Source: Reticulitermes speratus
Taxonomy: Eukaryota > Arthropoda > Insecta > Blattodea > Rhinotermitidae
Direction: 5' to 3'
NCBI GenBank assembly: GCA_021186555.1
Contig: JAJKFL010000427.1
Location: 16,358,005 to 16,422,004, forward strand
Length of the DNA: 64,000 nucleotides
Positions 1-11,929 of this stretch are shown one piece after another (position 1 is the stretch's first letter; each line of letters starts with the position of its first letter). The position numbers were made by a program, and so were the translations under genes. Under the pieces are notes generated by a model that saw only the letters and a program-made list of their open reading frames with translations, had not been told where the DNA came from and searched no databases.

Positions 1-94
1 CTGAGAGCACTGGGTGGAAAAGTAATTTCACTTTCATTCTTCAGAGTGTTGAGGTAAAGATACGCATGCTCCTGTGTGTTATGAAAGCATAAAG

Positions 95-1202
95 TATTCA
101 TCATTCATTCTGCAGTCTGTCTTACGACAGGTCCGTAGCCTCTTCCAAAGCGAGTTCTCCACAGGGTGCGATCTAGTGCTTCCTCTTTCAATTTCCAGTA
201 TCTTTTCTTTTCCTTAAGGTCATCCAGTAGCTGTTTACGTCTTCTTCCTCGTCGTCCCGTCATTTCTATCCTTCCTTCTAACTTTCCTTCAATCACGTGT
301 TTCAGAAGGCAGTTTCTAAGCAAGATGTGACCAATCCAGTTAGCCTTTCTTCTTTTTATTGTATGTAGGATATTCCTCTCCTCCTTGACTCTGTGTAATA
401 CTTCTTCATTTCTCACACGATCGGTCCAACTGATCCTCTCCATTCTTCTCCAGCACCACATTTCAAAACTTTCCAAATACTTCTGATCTACTTTCCGAAG
501 TGTCCACGTTTCAGCACCATACAAAGCTATGCTCCAAATGTAGCACTTTACTAGTTTATTCCTTAAATTTAAGTCCACTTTGCTGGTGAAAAGATTCTTC
601 TTCTTGTTGAATGCTGCTTTTGCCACAGCAATTCTGGATTTAATTGCACGTGTACACCTTGCATCATTTGCTATCACGCTACCCAAATAATTGAAATATT
701 CCACATTCTCCAGTTGTTTCTGGTTTATCATAATCTTTATTGTGTATGGTTGCCTTGAGATTCTCATTACCTTAGTTTTTTCCACATTCATTTCCATTCC
801 ATAGCGTCTTCCAATTTCAATTAGTCTATCAACCATGCCCTGTAGCACCTTTTCTTCCCTAGCCAGTAGCACAAGGTCATCTGCATATTTCACAGTGCGA
901 ATTACTTGTCCTCCTATTTTGAAGTCTCCAAACCCTTCAAGAGCTTCCTTGGTAAGGTACTCGCCGTATAAGTTGAACAGAATCGGTGACAAGCAGCAAC
1001 CTTGTCTAACTCCTCTTCCAATCTTCACACTTCTCGTCTCCCCTTGGTCCAGTCGTATTTTGACACTCTGGTCCATGTACAATTTGCTGATCAATCTTCT
1101 TTCGCGCCAGTCTATCCCAATTCCTTTTAGGATTTGCATTAATTTGGTCCAGTTGACACGGTCAAATGCCTTCTGCCAGTCTATGAATGTGGAGATAAAA
1201 AT
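95..1202 (-). mobile_element. RTE-type LINE, 5'-truncated, reverse transcriptase part
   Basis: The minus strand has one open frame from 1202 down to 105. It begins in reverse-transcriptase motif A (FIDWQKAFDRVNW), 21 codons upstream of the first ATG at 1139. Counting from that ATG, GVRQGCCLSPILFNLY lies at residues 43-58 and the catalytic YADD at 85-88. Then come the thumb region (LYGAETWTLRK) and a basic C-terminus (TGRRGRRRKQ). Such proteins copy their own RNA into DNA at a nicked target. The endonuclease and the fingers part of the RT are missing, so this is a typical 5'-truncated LINE. The frame is open over its whole length, suggesting a fairly recent insertion. The short 3' tail is rich in GAATGA. 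A second copy of the same family lies at 34620-35047. RTE clade is my reading of the peptide; another LINE clade is possible. Confidence 0.85.
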
Positions 1203-2487
1203 TCAGACATGCTAGATCTCTCCAGTAGATTGACGTGGGTGATCGGCTTCACAATTCGGCCGTCCCACCCGCATACAAGCACCACTTTACACGTCGAAGG
1301 AATGTCTCGTACGTGACTTGTCCAGCTGGCTGACTTTTGCTATGCATGTGGGGGTACAGTAACCAGAACGACCCTCCAGCATCAACCCGTCCTATTCAAG
1401 TAGCAAAGGCAAGCGCAGCGTGAAACTAAGTCATCCTCGATCAAGTAGGTCTAAATGTTTTCTCTCCATACAACACGAAAAGATAGTATTTTAAAACCTT
1501 TACCTGGGGCATGATAGCTGAGTCGATACACGACAAGCGCCGATTGCTTACGGGGTGGGAGGAAGCGTCGCGAAATATTTTTTTCTTCTTGGCGCTTCGA
1601 TTCTTGAAGATGAAACCACTACGCTCTCTTGCTACGTCGGGAACAAAATACCCAGTGACACAGCGTCACACACCCCAAGAACTTATTTCCCAATTTGGGA
1701 AATACACTCGTAGCGTATGGCAGGATTAATTCCACAAAGTCTCCAGCTTCAGGCGCGGGTAACGTTAGTGAACCTAGGCTAATGTCACAAGTTTGAAGAG
1801 CGTGCAAAATTGTGTGAGCGTAGATCAGCGTGTTTCTGCAATCAGATCGGTGGAGGTGACACAATTAGTCTGCTTACGTAGTAGATGCAATCATGCAACT
1901 GAGTTCATAAGACCGTACGGTTTGTAAGACTCGCACTGAAGGGTGTTAGGCCAAATTACGGGGACTTTGTGGATGTAATCCTTCTACAACATGTTAGTCG
2001 CGTTCGCTCTACTATTACCTGTAGATTGCCAATTTTTGATTCTCCGCATTGTAATGCTCAATGGTTCATGAAGTACAGGCCGGAGGTGGATGAATCCATT
2101 AATGATGCCTCCAGGCTTAATCGAGTGGCAGTAGGAAATAACATCCTTTTGTCTTTGACTTTGATACGGCGCCATTATTACAATGCGTCACGGCGATAAG
2201 ATGCTGACGTTATTTGGGTTCCAACTAGAAAATGAAGAAGGGAATTTTTAAACAACAAATGGTTTTATGTGGAAGAGGAGGTAGGCTACGAGAAAATATT
2301 AATATGTACTACTAGAGCTGTGTTCATACACTTAGGTAGATATTTGGACAAAGTTACATATAAGAGATTTAATAAGATAAAACAATTCCAAACAAATATA
2401 TGTACGAGTATGTAATAATGAATGGGCTACCACAGTGACAACCCTGGTTTAATCGGAAGGTAGTCCCAAGAAAAGAAGCATGCAGTA
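1203..2487. other. No gene recognised
   Basis: Mixed-composition sequence upstream of the truncated LINE. Open frames here stay below 85 codons and overlap on both strands with no recognisable motif. I see no splice-bounded exon and no tandem repeat. Confidence 0.5.

Positions 2488-2529
<42 letters not shown>
2488..2529. repeat. (TTA)n microsatellite
   Basis: About 14 uninterrupted TTA units sit directly before the head of a 5'-truncated SINE1 copy. Confidence 0.95.
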
Positions 2530-2530
<1 letters not shown>

Positions 2531-2800
2531 GTGACTCGCTACGGGCTGGACGGTCCGGGGATCGAATCCCGGTGGGGTCGAGATTTTTCGCAGCCGTCCA
2601 GACCGGCCCTGGGGCCCACCCAGCCTTCTATAAATGAGTACCGGGTCTCTTTCCCGGGGGTTAAAGCGGCAGGGCGTGGCGTTGACCACGCACCCCCATC
2701 TAGCGCCGAGGTTAAAGAAAGAGTAAAGCTATACCTCTACTCTCCCTCTGGGCCTTCATGGCCTGTTCTAGGATGAACTTTACTTTTTTATTATTATTAT
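2530..2800 (+). mobile_element. SINE1 copy (tRNA-headed)
   Basis: Contains the tRNA B-box-like GGGATCGAATCCC near its start, then the family body (CCCACCCAGCC, GGGTCTCTTTCCCGGGG, GAGGTTAAAGAAAGAGTA) and the 3' end CTTCATGGCCTGTTCTAGG followed by an ACTTTAC tail. The A-box part of the tRNA head is missing, so the copy is slightly 5'-truncated. The best full-length reference copy in the window is at 62190-62475. Confidence 0.85.
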
Positions 2801-3950
2801 TCGTGTTCTGTATCATTCCTGTCACACAGTTGTGTAAGAACTGTAGAGGAAAGGTTCTAAGGCACTCCTCAAATAATCTGAAATTAAAGACAGATTCTTC
2901 AGTACTGACGCTGAATCTCCATACTCCTTTAAACGGGATAGATTGCAATATAAAGGTTATAAACCTGGAGGTACAATACTCGACTCTGGATTTCATGCAA
3001 GGTGGAGAAACTCAAATAAAAATGTATATCCCGGAAAATGTTCTAGCTGTCTGTTTATGGTTTATTTAACAATGCTCTCAGTAGCTAAGACCACAAAGCG
3101 TGGAACTATAGATTCAATAACGAGCGAGCTAGAAAGAATTGGTTGTGGCATACTCGGAGGCATTCTTACTGTCATAGCACAAAAGATTTTATGCAAGACA
3201 GACGGGCTCCGGCCAAGATTTCAAATCTGGACCTGCCGATTACGAAGAAGTTGTGGGCTACCTATTGGCCGGCGACGTTCCACGGAAAGTCGTACAGTCC
3301 GTTTCAAGCAATACTCAGTGTATATGCAATAAACAAGTGCTACCACTGTTCCCACATTCCCTCAGTATCGCATGACTCTTGCTTTCATTACCTCACATGT
3401 ATCTCTTGCTTACCTTCGACCTTCAGCTCTACTTTTTTTTCCTCCTGCTGCCCTAATTCTTTCTGTCTTCTCATCACTCTCTAACTTTCTTATTATCTTG
3501 GTCTACCCTCTCCTCCTTATAATTCCTCCCTCGCTCAAAGCAACCCTAAAAAACGTATCTCCATGGCTCAACCCTTTGGACCCTCGAGCTGCAGGAGACT
3601 GGGCGAGGAATGCAGGCGAGGTTGCCATATGCCTTCCTTCTTAAATAATCCCCCATCCCAAAATATCAAATGTCTAGTACAGACCTAGGCTTCGGAACCA
3701 GAGAATTTAAATGGGTTCCACCGGGTGAACAAAAATAAGTAAACTACAACAGTATCTGTTTGTTTCTTGGTTTAAATAATGGCAATTTTAACTGCACAAC
3801 GACTAACTAGAGAATGATTATGAATGTGTGTTATTTAACGACGCTGTCAACTGCTAAGATTATATAATGCCGACGGTAGACGAATGAAAGATGAGAAGGC
3901 CTATACAGCAATGATGAAATGATCTTAACAGGGGACAACCAAAGTACTCG
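2801..3950. other. No gene recognised
   Basis: Frames of 90-129 codons on the plus strand (2943-3332, 3143-3484, 3372-3644) overlap each other in different phases. They carry no family motif, and the first starts inside the SINE tail. I treat them as chance. A pyrimidine-rich tract lies at about 3400-3540. Confidence 0.5.
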
Positions 3951-4070
3951 CAGTCAGACCTGTCGCAGTGCCACTTTGCCCATCATAAATCCCACATAAA
4001 CTGGCCTAGGATCGGAACCGGGCCTCTGCGATGAGAGGTCAGCGACTAACCGCCACAGCAGTGGCACGGT
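3951..4070 (-). mobile_element. SINE4 fragment
   Basis: On the minus strand the tRNA-like head reads GTGCCACTGCTGTGGCGGTT ... then a B-box-like GGTTCCGATCC, then the body GTGGGATTTATGATGGGC. It matches the copies at 9811-9988 and 54598-54716. All three are on the minus strand. Confidence 0.7.
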
Positions 4071-4330
4071 CACGAATAAAAAGCTGGGGACGGAACGATA
4101 GGAAACGATTGGTACTTAATTGGACAAATAAAAAGGACAAGAGTCCTCCGGGCGGAATATCAAACCATGGACTGCTCCGATACAGGGTGGGCTATTAATC
4201 AATATAACAAAATAAATTTTGAAAGAATAAATGACAAAGTAAAAAGAATATTAAATAACTCCTGTGTTTATTGACACAGAGCTATGCAACACAATGCAAG
4301 AACTGATTGTCATGACCAGAAGACTGGCGA

Positions 4331-4625
4331 GGGACAGGATAACGTAGTCGATATAGCTAATCACTACGGGCTGGGCTGTCCGGGGATCGAATCCCGGTGA
4401 GGGCTAGACTTTCCGCACCCGTCAAGACCTGCGCTGGGGCTCACCCAGCCTCCTGTAAAATGGGTACTGGGTCTCTTTCCCGAGAGTAAAGCGGCCGGGG
4501 CGTGGCGTTGACTACCCACCCCTAGCTAGCGCCCACGTTAAAGAAAGAATAGAGCCATACCTCTATTCCCCCTTTGTGCCTTCACGGCAGGATATAACAT
4601 AAACTTTACCTTTACCTTTACCTTT
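4331..4625 (+). mobile_element. SINE1 copy with (CTTTAC)n tail
   Basis: Nearly full length: a decayed A-box region (GGGACAGGATAACGTAGTCG), the B-box GGGATCGAATCCC, the family body, and a 3' tail of repeated CTTTAC. The hexamer tail distinguishes this subfamily from the one at 47393, 51310 and 63000. Confidence 0.88.
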
Positions 4626-4858
4626 TACCAGAAGATTGGTCAGCAGAGGAACAGGACTGCAGCTGCAGAGATACAGTTTCTCACGTGCAACATATTTCCC
4701 GCCTCATAAGACGCTACAAGTGCTAAGACGCTCCCTAGAATTAGCAGGTTATTGAGAGGACTTAAGGTCGTTAAGACGCAGGGTAATTTTTGGGGACTTA
4801 GGGCAATACGGTACATGCATTTACATCAAAAGAGAAGTGCAGATATTGAAAAGGTATT

Positions 4859-5117
4859 CCACCCGCGCAGTGGCGCAACGGTCCCTAGTGGGCCACGGCC
4901 TCTTCATTACCGAGGCTTCACGATCACACTCAGTTACACACACCACACTCGGTTGGACTCCTCTGGACGAGTGATCAGCCCGACGCATACATCTCTATCT
5001 GACATACAACACTCACAAGAGACAGACAACCATGCCCCGGCGGAATTCGAACCCGCAATCCCAGCAAGCGAGGGGCCGCAGACCCACGCATCAGACCGCG
5101 CGGCCACCGGGATCTGC
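4859..5117 (-). mobile_element. SINE2 copy with 14-bp target duplication
   Basis: On the minus strand this runs from a tRNA head resembling tRNA-Leu (GGCCGCGCGGTCTGA, then a B-box-like GGGTTCGAATTCC) to a GTTGCGCCACTG 3' end. ATTGAAAAGGTATT occurs directly on both sides (4845-4858 and 5118-5131), which fixes both ends. A target duplication of this kind fits LINE-driven insertion. The duplication is perfect, so the insertion is not very old. Confidence 0.92.
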
Positions 5118-5656
5118 ATTGAAAAGGTATTACATGCATAACATTACAGATCAAATTTCAGATGACAGAAATAAATTATGGAAACATGTTGAAACAATGG
5201 AAGGAAGTCGCATGGCAGGTATGGTCCCCCAAAAATACGATTGTTGCAAGATGGAATGATTAAAGGGCATTTTAATTTCATCGGCACACAAATGAGCAGT
5301 TACTACAGTTGACGCTACGATCCTTCACTACGCATTAACAACTAATAAAACTACAGTATGTCAACCAAGAAGGACACAGTCTAAAAGTAACAATAACATT
5401 GGTGATGCATTCTGGTTTCGAACGCCCTGTGAGAAAGATTCCTGCCTCCCGCTGGCATCCTGATATAAAGCTGTCACATGAAGGCACCCAGGAGTGTTCT
5501 GTGCTCTCCGAGTGGACTGTGTGCGATGTAGCCCACTACCAAGTGTGGCCATAGGAATCAGAATTTACTAATTTATTCACAGAGAATAGTCTATAAATAA
5601 AATTATTACCTTGTGAGAAAAGATTTACAAGAATGGGTCGCACATAACTTCGGGAA

Positions 5657-5953
5657 AGCGTAAAGCTTTCCCTCTAAAGGCCTGAACAGGCCCTTAGGGC
5701 TCCAGGAGGTTGAGGATCCCAGTATTTCTAGATAATCGGCACATGAAGATGGCAAAGTTGTCAGCCCTACGCACCAGCCGCCTTTACCCCCAGGAGACAT
5801 CCTTGGTAATCATCTCTGCCAAAGGCTGAGTCGACCCCACGGCCGGAAGGATTCAGTCAATGAAAAATTCCATTGACCCCATGGGGAATCGAAGCCGCGT
5901 TTTTCCGACTTGTCACACAGTGCCTCAACCAAGTGCGCCACCGCGTGCCCGCA
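5657..5953 (-). mobile_element. SINE3 copy with 13-bp target duplication
   Basis: The minus strand starts with a tRNA-like head (GGCACGCGGTGGCGCACTTG, then GAGGCACTGTG) and a decayed B box, continues through GGGTCGACTCAGCC, and ends near CCTGTTCAGGCC. ATAACTTCGGGAA flanks it at 5644-5656 and 5954-5966. Related copies are at 44107, 52431, 53597 and 57385, all on the minus strand. Confidence 0.92.
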
Positions 5954-6044
5954 ATAACTTCGGGAACCAGAACAAAATTACGGAGAAAAAAAAAGCTCCA
6001 TGAAGCAGAGTATATCTTGAGAAGGTCACACAGACGGCCCACAA

Positions 6045-6200
6045 ATTACCTGCTTTTCATGGAAACCAAAGACACGTCATCGTGTTCACAATAGCCCACC
6101 GTTGGATCCTGTTAAGAACCAACAAATCCAGCCCGCATCCTCATATCCTCCGGAATTAAGTTCCATTCTAATACTAGGCCTATTATGTCTTCGAAGGTTG
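6045..6200 (-). mobile_element. RTE-type LINE 3' fragment, decayed
   Basis: The minus strand matches the C-terminal and 3'-tail part of the better LINE copies at 16585-17008 and 37360-37992. It shares the region meaning [11 protein letters not shown] and the following TATTGTGAACACG ... TTTGGTTTCC. It is diverged, with a stop in the reading frame at the D-W-I segment. Confidence 0.55.
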
Positions 6201-7104
6201 TGCCCAATATGTTCCACCCATTAAAATTCTGCACGTATATTTCAACTCTCCGATGCACTACGTTATAGTGGTTGAATTCCTTACCCTGATAAGAAACATC
6301 ACTGTCTTCTGCGATGTTACGCCCGTATGTTTTGGCATGTACCAACACGCTGCAGGAAACCTGCTGTAAACATCTGAACGCTTGTAAAATTAAGACAGTG
6401 GCGGCAGGTTATTCGGAAGTGTTGGTACAGGCGTATATCTACCAACATTATATGATTTTGTGCCTTCTGGGAAAATGAGCCGTACAGGGCCGCTTCGCGT
6501 AAAATTAATGTTACTGCTCCGTTAGGCAGAACGCGTAGGTGACAGCCAGCGAATGTGTACCACACTGCTTTAGACACTCTTCATTATTGTTATGACATTT
6601 CTTGCAAGCCCATTTCCACCGTAGGACCAGGCACAATCTCATCATTGCAGTTCGTATGTTTGTACTCCTTGTATATTGGAGCAGCATTGTTATATGAGCA
6701 GACGTGCTCAAGGGGTTGCATTCGCAGTAAGAGGGTGGAACTAAAAATGGAGGAATATTATATATATATTATATATATATCTTATATATATATATAGTGA
6801 AAAGAAGACGAGTAAGGTAAAACAGGCTTGGAAAAATACTGAAGTGGAAAAGACACACGCAATGCCAAGTACGGATGCTTTGAAAGGATTCTTTGAAGAG
6901 AAAATGGAAGAGGAGATAGAAGCCTGTGACGGAGAAGACACTGTTAGGGGTGATGAGAGATGGGTAAGGATATGAAACGAAAACACATTAAAATTGGAAC
7001 GTAGAGTGGTGCAACAGTATGACATATAAGCAACAAGTTAGGAAATGTCCATAGAAAGTAGCATTCTGAGGATTACTTTGTGGTATTGTCCATAGACTAA
7101 TGTA
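6201..7104. other. No gene recognised; TA-rich microsatellite
   Basis: An interrupted (TA)n tract lies at 6757-6797. Open frames of 66-94 codons lie on both strands and share no recognised motif. Confidence 0.5.
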
Positions 7105-7127
7105 TAATCTTAGCAACGAGACAGGCG

Positions 7128-7608
7128 ATGTACGTATAACAAAACATTGTGGCGCGTTCGTGTAACCATTTTTGCCGTGGAAAAGAAATGTGTTAAATAT
7201 TATGAGTGTGTGTCTGTATTCTTGCTTTAGATACCCGGCATGCAAATCGCATCTTTCCTACGCCGTATTAGTCCTATACTGTCATCTGTGGCCTGTCTGG
7301 TTCTGCCATATTTTTCCACATTATCTCATATAGGGTACGATTTTCGAAAAAAAAGTTACAACTTTGTCTGAAACATTCAGCGAGACAGTATCATAAATGT
7401 ACATAGGTGTTCAAGTAAGGTACCCGTTATTCTTGTCAGATTTTAAGGAAACTTGAATTTTATGGACAGATTTTCGAAAAATCTTCAAATACCAAATTTC
7501 ATGAAAATCCGTTCAGTGGCAGCCCAGTTGTTTCATGTGGACAGATGGAGGGGCAGACATGACGAAACTAAGAGTCGCTCTTCGCAATTTTTCGAACGCG
7601 CCTAAAAA
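7128..7608 (+). repeat. Repeat X, copy 1
   Basis: A dispersed non-coding family of about 480-520 bp. Landmarks in order are GTACGTATAAC, GGCGCGTTCGTGTAACCA, CATCTGTGGCCTGTCTGG, TACCCGTTATTCTTGTCAGA, CATGAAAATCCGTTC, ACAGACATGACGAA and a 3' end with TTCGCAA...TTCGAA followed by CGCGCCTAAAAAT. Other copies are at 11930, 19345, 26341, 48505 (reverse) and 59945. The right end abuts the 40-bp satellite. The end structure resembles that of non-autonomous Helitrons, but I see no 5' TC end, so the class is open. Confidence 0.8.
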
Positions 7609-7708
7609 TGGCCATGCCAACATTGGTAACCTTGGTAATTACGGTAACGATGGTAACCACAGAACCATTGATGGCATTGCTAATAAGGGTCGCTGTAGTA
7701 AACATGGA
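7609..7708. repeat. Decayed lead-in to the satellite
   Basis: Short GGTAAC and GTAAC-bearing pieces precede the regular array. They may be diverged early satellite units or the seed from which the array grew. Confidence 0.4.
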
Positions 7709-9229
7709 AACACTGGCAGCCACAGTAACAGTATGTAACGCAGTCACAAACACTGGCAGCCACAGTAAGAGTATGTAACGCAGTCACAAACACTGGCAGC
7801 CACAGTAGCAGTATGTAACGCAGTCACAAACACTGGCAGCCACAGTAACAGTATGTAACGCAGTCACAAACACTGGCAGCCACAGTAACAGTATGTAACG
7901 CAGTCACAAACACTGGCAGCCACAGTAACAGTATGTAACGCAGTCACAAACACTGGCAGCCACAGTAACAGTATGTAACGCAGTCACAAACACTGGCAGC
8001 CACAGTAACAGTATGTAACGCAGTCACAAACACTGGCAGCCACAGTAACAGTATGTAACGCAGTCACAAACACTGGCAGCCACAGTAACAGTATGTAACG
8101 CAGTCACAAACACTGGCAGCCACAGTAACAGTATGTAACGCAGTCACAAACACTGGCAGCCACAGTAACAGTATGTAACGCAGTCACAAACACTGGCAGC
8201 CACAGTAACAGTATGTAACGCAGTCACAAACACTGGCAGCCACAGTAGCAGTATGTAACGCAGTCACAAACACTGGCAGCCACAGTAACAGTATGTAACG
8301 CAGTCACAAACACTGGCAGCCACAGTAACAGTATGTAACGCAGTCACAAACACTGGCAGCCACAGTAACAGTATGTAACGCAGTCACAAACACTGGCAGC
8401 CACAGTAACAGTATGTAACGCAGTCACAAACACTGGCAGCCACAGTAACAGTATGTAACGCAGTCACAAACACTGGCAGCCACAGTAACAGTATGTAACG
8501 CAGTCACAAACACTGGCAGCCACAGTAACAGTATGTAACGCAGTCACAAACACTGGCAGCCACAGTAACAGTATGTAACGCAGTCACAAACACTGGCAGC
8601 CACAGTAACAGTATGTAACGCAGTCACAAACACTGGCAGCCACAGTAAGAGTATGTAACGCAGTCACAAACACTGGCAGCCACAGTAACAGTATGTAACG
8701 CAGTCACAAACACTGGCAGCCACAGTAACAGTATGTAACGCAGTCACAAACACTGGCAGCCACAGTAAGAGTATGTAACGCAGTCACAAACACTGGCAGC
8801 CACAGTAACTGTATGTAACGCAGTCACAAACACTGGCAGCCACAGTAACAGTATGTAACGCAGTCACAAACACTGGCAGCCACAGTAACTGTATGTAACG
8901 CAGTCACAAACACTGGCAGCCACAGTAACAGTATGTAACGCAGTCACAAACACTGGCAGCCACAGTAGCAGTATGTAACGCAGTCACAAACACTGGCAGC
9001 CACAGTAACAGTATGTAACGCAGTCACAAACACTGGCAGCCACAGTAACTGTATGTAACGCAGTCACAAACACTGGCAGCCACAGTAACAGTATGTAACG
9101 CAGTCACAAACACTGGCAGCCACAGTAACTGTATGTAACGCAGTCACAAACACTGGCAGCCACAGTAACAGTATGTAACGCAGTCACAAACACTGGCAGC
9201 CACAGTAACAGCATGTAACGCAGGCACAA
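7709..9229. repeat. 40-bp satellite array, 38 units
   Basis: A head-to-tail array with period 40. Each unit contains CAGTCACAAACACTGGCAGC and then CACAGTAACAGTATGTAACG. I counted 38 units. Almost all variation is at three positions after CACAGT (AACA, AAGA, AGCA, AACT). The central units are identical or nearly so, while variants cluster at the edges. Near the right end AACT and AACA units alternate, giving an 80-bp higher-order pattern. This is typical of arrays that grow by unequal exchange and are homogenised in the middle. Confidence 0.98.
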
Positions 9230-9236
9230 CACGAGT

Positions 9237-9421
9237 CTCCATATAAAGTGTCAGACACTTACTTCCGAGTTTAACCAAAACTGGAATGTGTCGCCAAATT
9301 ACAGCAAAAGCTCCGAATACGAAATTTCAAGAAAATCCGTCCAATTTTTTCACGCGGATGAGCTGACGGACAGACGTGACGCACCTAATATCCGCTATTC
9401 GCAAACGCTTTAAAAGTACAG
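9237..9421 (+). repeat. Repeat X, partial copy (3' half)
   Basis: Diverged but alignable with the 3' half of X: AAATTTCAAGAAAATCCGTC, CGCGGATGAGCTGACGGACA, GACGTGACGCACCTAATA, CGCTATTCGCAAACGC. The satellite is therefore flanked on both sides by X sequence in the same orientation. Confidence 0.7.
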
Positions 9422-9810
9422 AAGGGGGAGGTAAGACAAAACGCAAGTAGTCTGACGAACACAACAGAATTATTTTATAGATCATATGATTTCCAAATGT
9501 CACTTAATAATTCGTGTTTCAGCAGCAGAAATTGAATGATGGAATGAGGTAACGAAACTGCATCTTAAATAATCTGGTTAGGTCAGTGTGGGTGTCCACA
9601 TAATAATGAAGTTTCGGGTTCTACAGAAGGCAGCAAACGTTTTTATCACATGAGTGACCGTCATCTTCGCCAAACGACTCCCTTGCATGGCGTTTTTTCC
9701 TTTTGTGGAGAAGGGCCCCGCAACAGATGCTACGGACGCACCGCAGCCCTCAGGCTTATTGTGCAACCCTGTGATAAAGAAGGTTAATTTTTTCTGTTTT
9801 TCCGTCTAAT

Positions 9811-9988
9811 AGAGCACTGGTGGAATGAAACTGACAGGGAAAAACCGAAGAACTCGGGGGGGGGGGGGGGGAACCTGTCCCAGTGCCACTTTGTTCACCA
9901 CAAATCCCACACGGACTGACCCGGGATCGAAACCGGGCCTTCGCGGTGAGAGGCCGGCGACTAACCGCCTGAGCCATGGCACGGCCAT
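9811..9988 (-). mobile_element. SINE4 copy with a G16 run
   Basis: The minus strand starts with the tRNA-like head GTGCCATGGCTCAGGCGGTT and the B box GGTTTCGATCCC, then the body GTGTGGGATTTGTGGTGAAC and a tail near CTATTAGACGG. A run of 16 G (plus strand, 9856-9871) interrupts the body. It is the best of the three SINE4 copies. Confidence 0.85.
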
Positions 9989-11929
9989 GTCATGGAGTTA
10001 CTGAACAACATTTAACAGTTTTCCAATGATCCTAGTTGGAATGACAGTCCTAAGCGGTAGAATTATAAGTACATGCAGGCTTATATGGCCCAAGTGACAA
10101 ATGAGTTGATGTAGAGGTCAAATCTACGCCCACTAGTAACATGTCCTTCGTGTACATGTTCACAGGAAGTGGTCCCAATATTCGTAAGTTATTAAGCGCA
10201 ACAGGGGAACTGAACAATCTATATTTTTTATAGAATGAGGAACGCGCTGTAACAAACACCCAATTGTATCCGTGCGAATAATTCGCACATCGCAACAGTG
10301 AAATGTTTAATCAACCAAAATCACAGCATCTTAATCTTAATAAACGTTAACAACTGTACTTACAAATGTCTGATGCTGGGTAATTTCCTTCGGAGATCAA
10401 AAGATCAGAAGCAACTTGTAAATAAGAAACACAACGCTGAAAGCGACAGTCGGGTCTCAAGCGGAGGCCAAGGGAAGTACATGAAATATGTTAGCTTCCC
10501 TTGGCCTCCGCTTGGGGCTTCTCTGTCAATTTTTAACGTTAACTTTCTTGGTAAAAACAATTTTTTCAGAAGAAATTAATAAAAACAAAGGAGAGTGCCC
10601 GGTCAATTAGGGGATGAGTGGCCCATCAGAGGACGAGTGTCCGGTCCATTAGACAACGAAATAAAATACAGCGTACCATAACAGTCATTATAAATGATGA
10701 AACATTTCAAAGTGAAGTTTACTAGCCAAGTCTAGAAGCGAACCATTTTATTTGACTTAGTCCTATACATAAAAAGAATGGAAATTGTACCCCTATATGG
10801 CGCACAAATACTTTCCAAACGCTTTCTTCTGTGACTTCACATTACTAATTTCTGTTCATGTTAATGTGTTTCCGAGTTCAAGCAGTATTACCCATTTTAC
10901 CTTCATTTAACAATCAAATACCACCCCCTATAGGCCTGTTAAGTACTTACGCTTCTTGGCAAGTCTCAGAAACATAATTATGACTCTTCTTACCTGCAAA
11001 AAAAAAAAAAGGAACAATTTTAATTATGACACTGCGCAAAGACAACACTAACAGTCGTATTAGTACAACACACAGCCCCACACGTCTTCGATTTGTTTGC
11101 TTATTTAGTTCATTATTTCTTGATTTACAAGTACAGAGCATATTTATACTAATTGAAAGTGACAGGAAAATGTATTTCAGAAGGAATATACACAGTACGC
11201 AGAGATGAAATGTTTCTTCCTTCCTTAATTAATTAATTAATTCACTCATTCATTTAATTCATTCATTCATTCAAATCCTATAAAAGGTAACCAAATGCAG
11301 GATATACCTGAAGCATAGGCTACATTCATTACATTCAATCATCCATCCCGTGTAAAAGACAGCAACATTTTAAATGTAACTGACATCCTACCATTCATTA
11401 ATTTGTTCGGTAATTACACTGGTGCATTCACCTCAAAACACAACCAAATTCATTCATTCATTTGTTTATTTCATTGAATTATTCACATCCCAGAACCAAT
11501 GAAGCACTGAAAACTAAAGTAAAAAAAAGCAATACTAGAAGAGAAAAAATTGATACAAAGCTAAATAAGACGCCACAATTCCGATGACACATCTTATTTC
11601 ATGACACTAAATTCCAATAAGTATTCTCCATATTCCAGACTTTGCAGTGACGTAAATCCATGCATTTACACAGGACTCTCTACAGGCATTCAGAAGAATC
11701 ACAAAAGCAGATGTCTGTATTTAACTCCAACAGTCACGTTCACAATGCATGACTGCGCAGATGTCTTTAGTTCCTGCACAGAACTTTTCGCCATTCAGGT
11801 CGAGGGATCGAGGTGTCAAGACGTAGGGTTTCTATCGGTCAGACCTCAGCTAGGGCAGCTTTCATTCTATCATTATTCGCAGTAGTTTCGTAATAAATGT
11901 GTTTATAGATTTACCAACACGAGACACAA
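9989..11929. other. No gene recognised; hairpin and CATT-rich tract
   Basis: Holds a perfect hairpin (10458-10514, listed separately) and an AATT/CATT-rich tract at about 11221-11480. Short frames such as 10298-10579 and 11601-11885 show no motif; the first of these contains the hairpin. Confidence 0.5.
10458..10514. repeat. Perfect 20-bp inverted repeat, 17-nt loop
   Basis: Left arm CAAGCGGAGGCCAAGGGAAG at 10458-10477 and its exact reverse complement at 10495-10514. The arms are far more GC-rich than the flanks. The function is unknown; the stem is too short for a typical insect pre-miRNA, and no target duplication is obvious. Confidence 0.9.

Noticed and set aside
2758-3484. Plus-strand frames beginning MACSRMNFTF and following
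   Set aside because: The start lies in the SINE1 tail (the same MACSR start occurs at 56136 in another SINE). The next frames change phase and show no motif.
7709-9229. CRISPR-like array
   Set aside because: Units are contiguous with no unique spacers, in an animal-type genome. It is an ordinary satellite.
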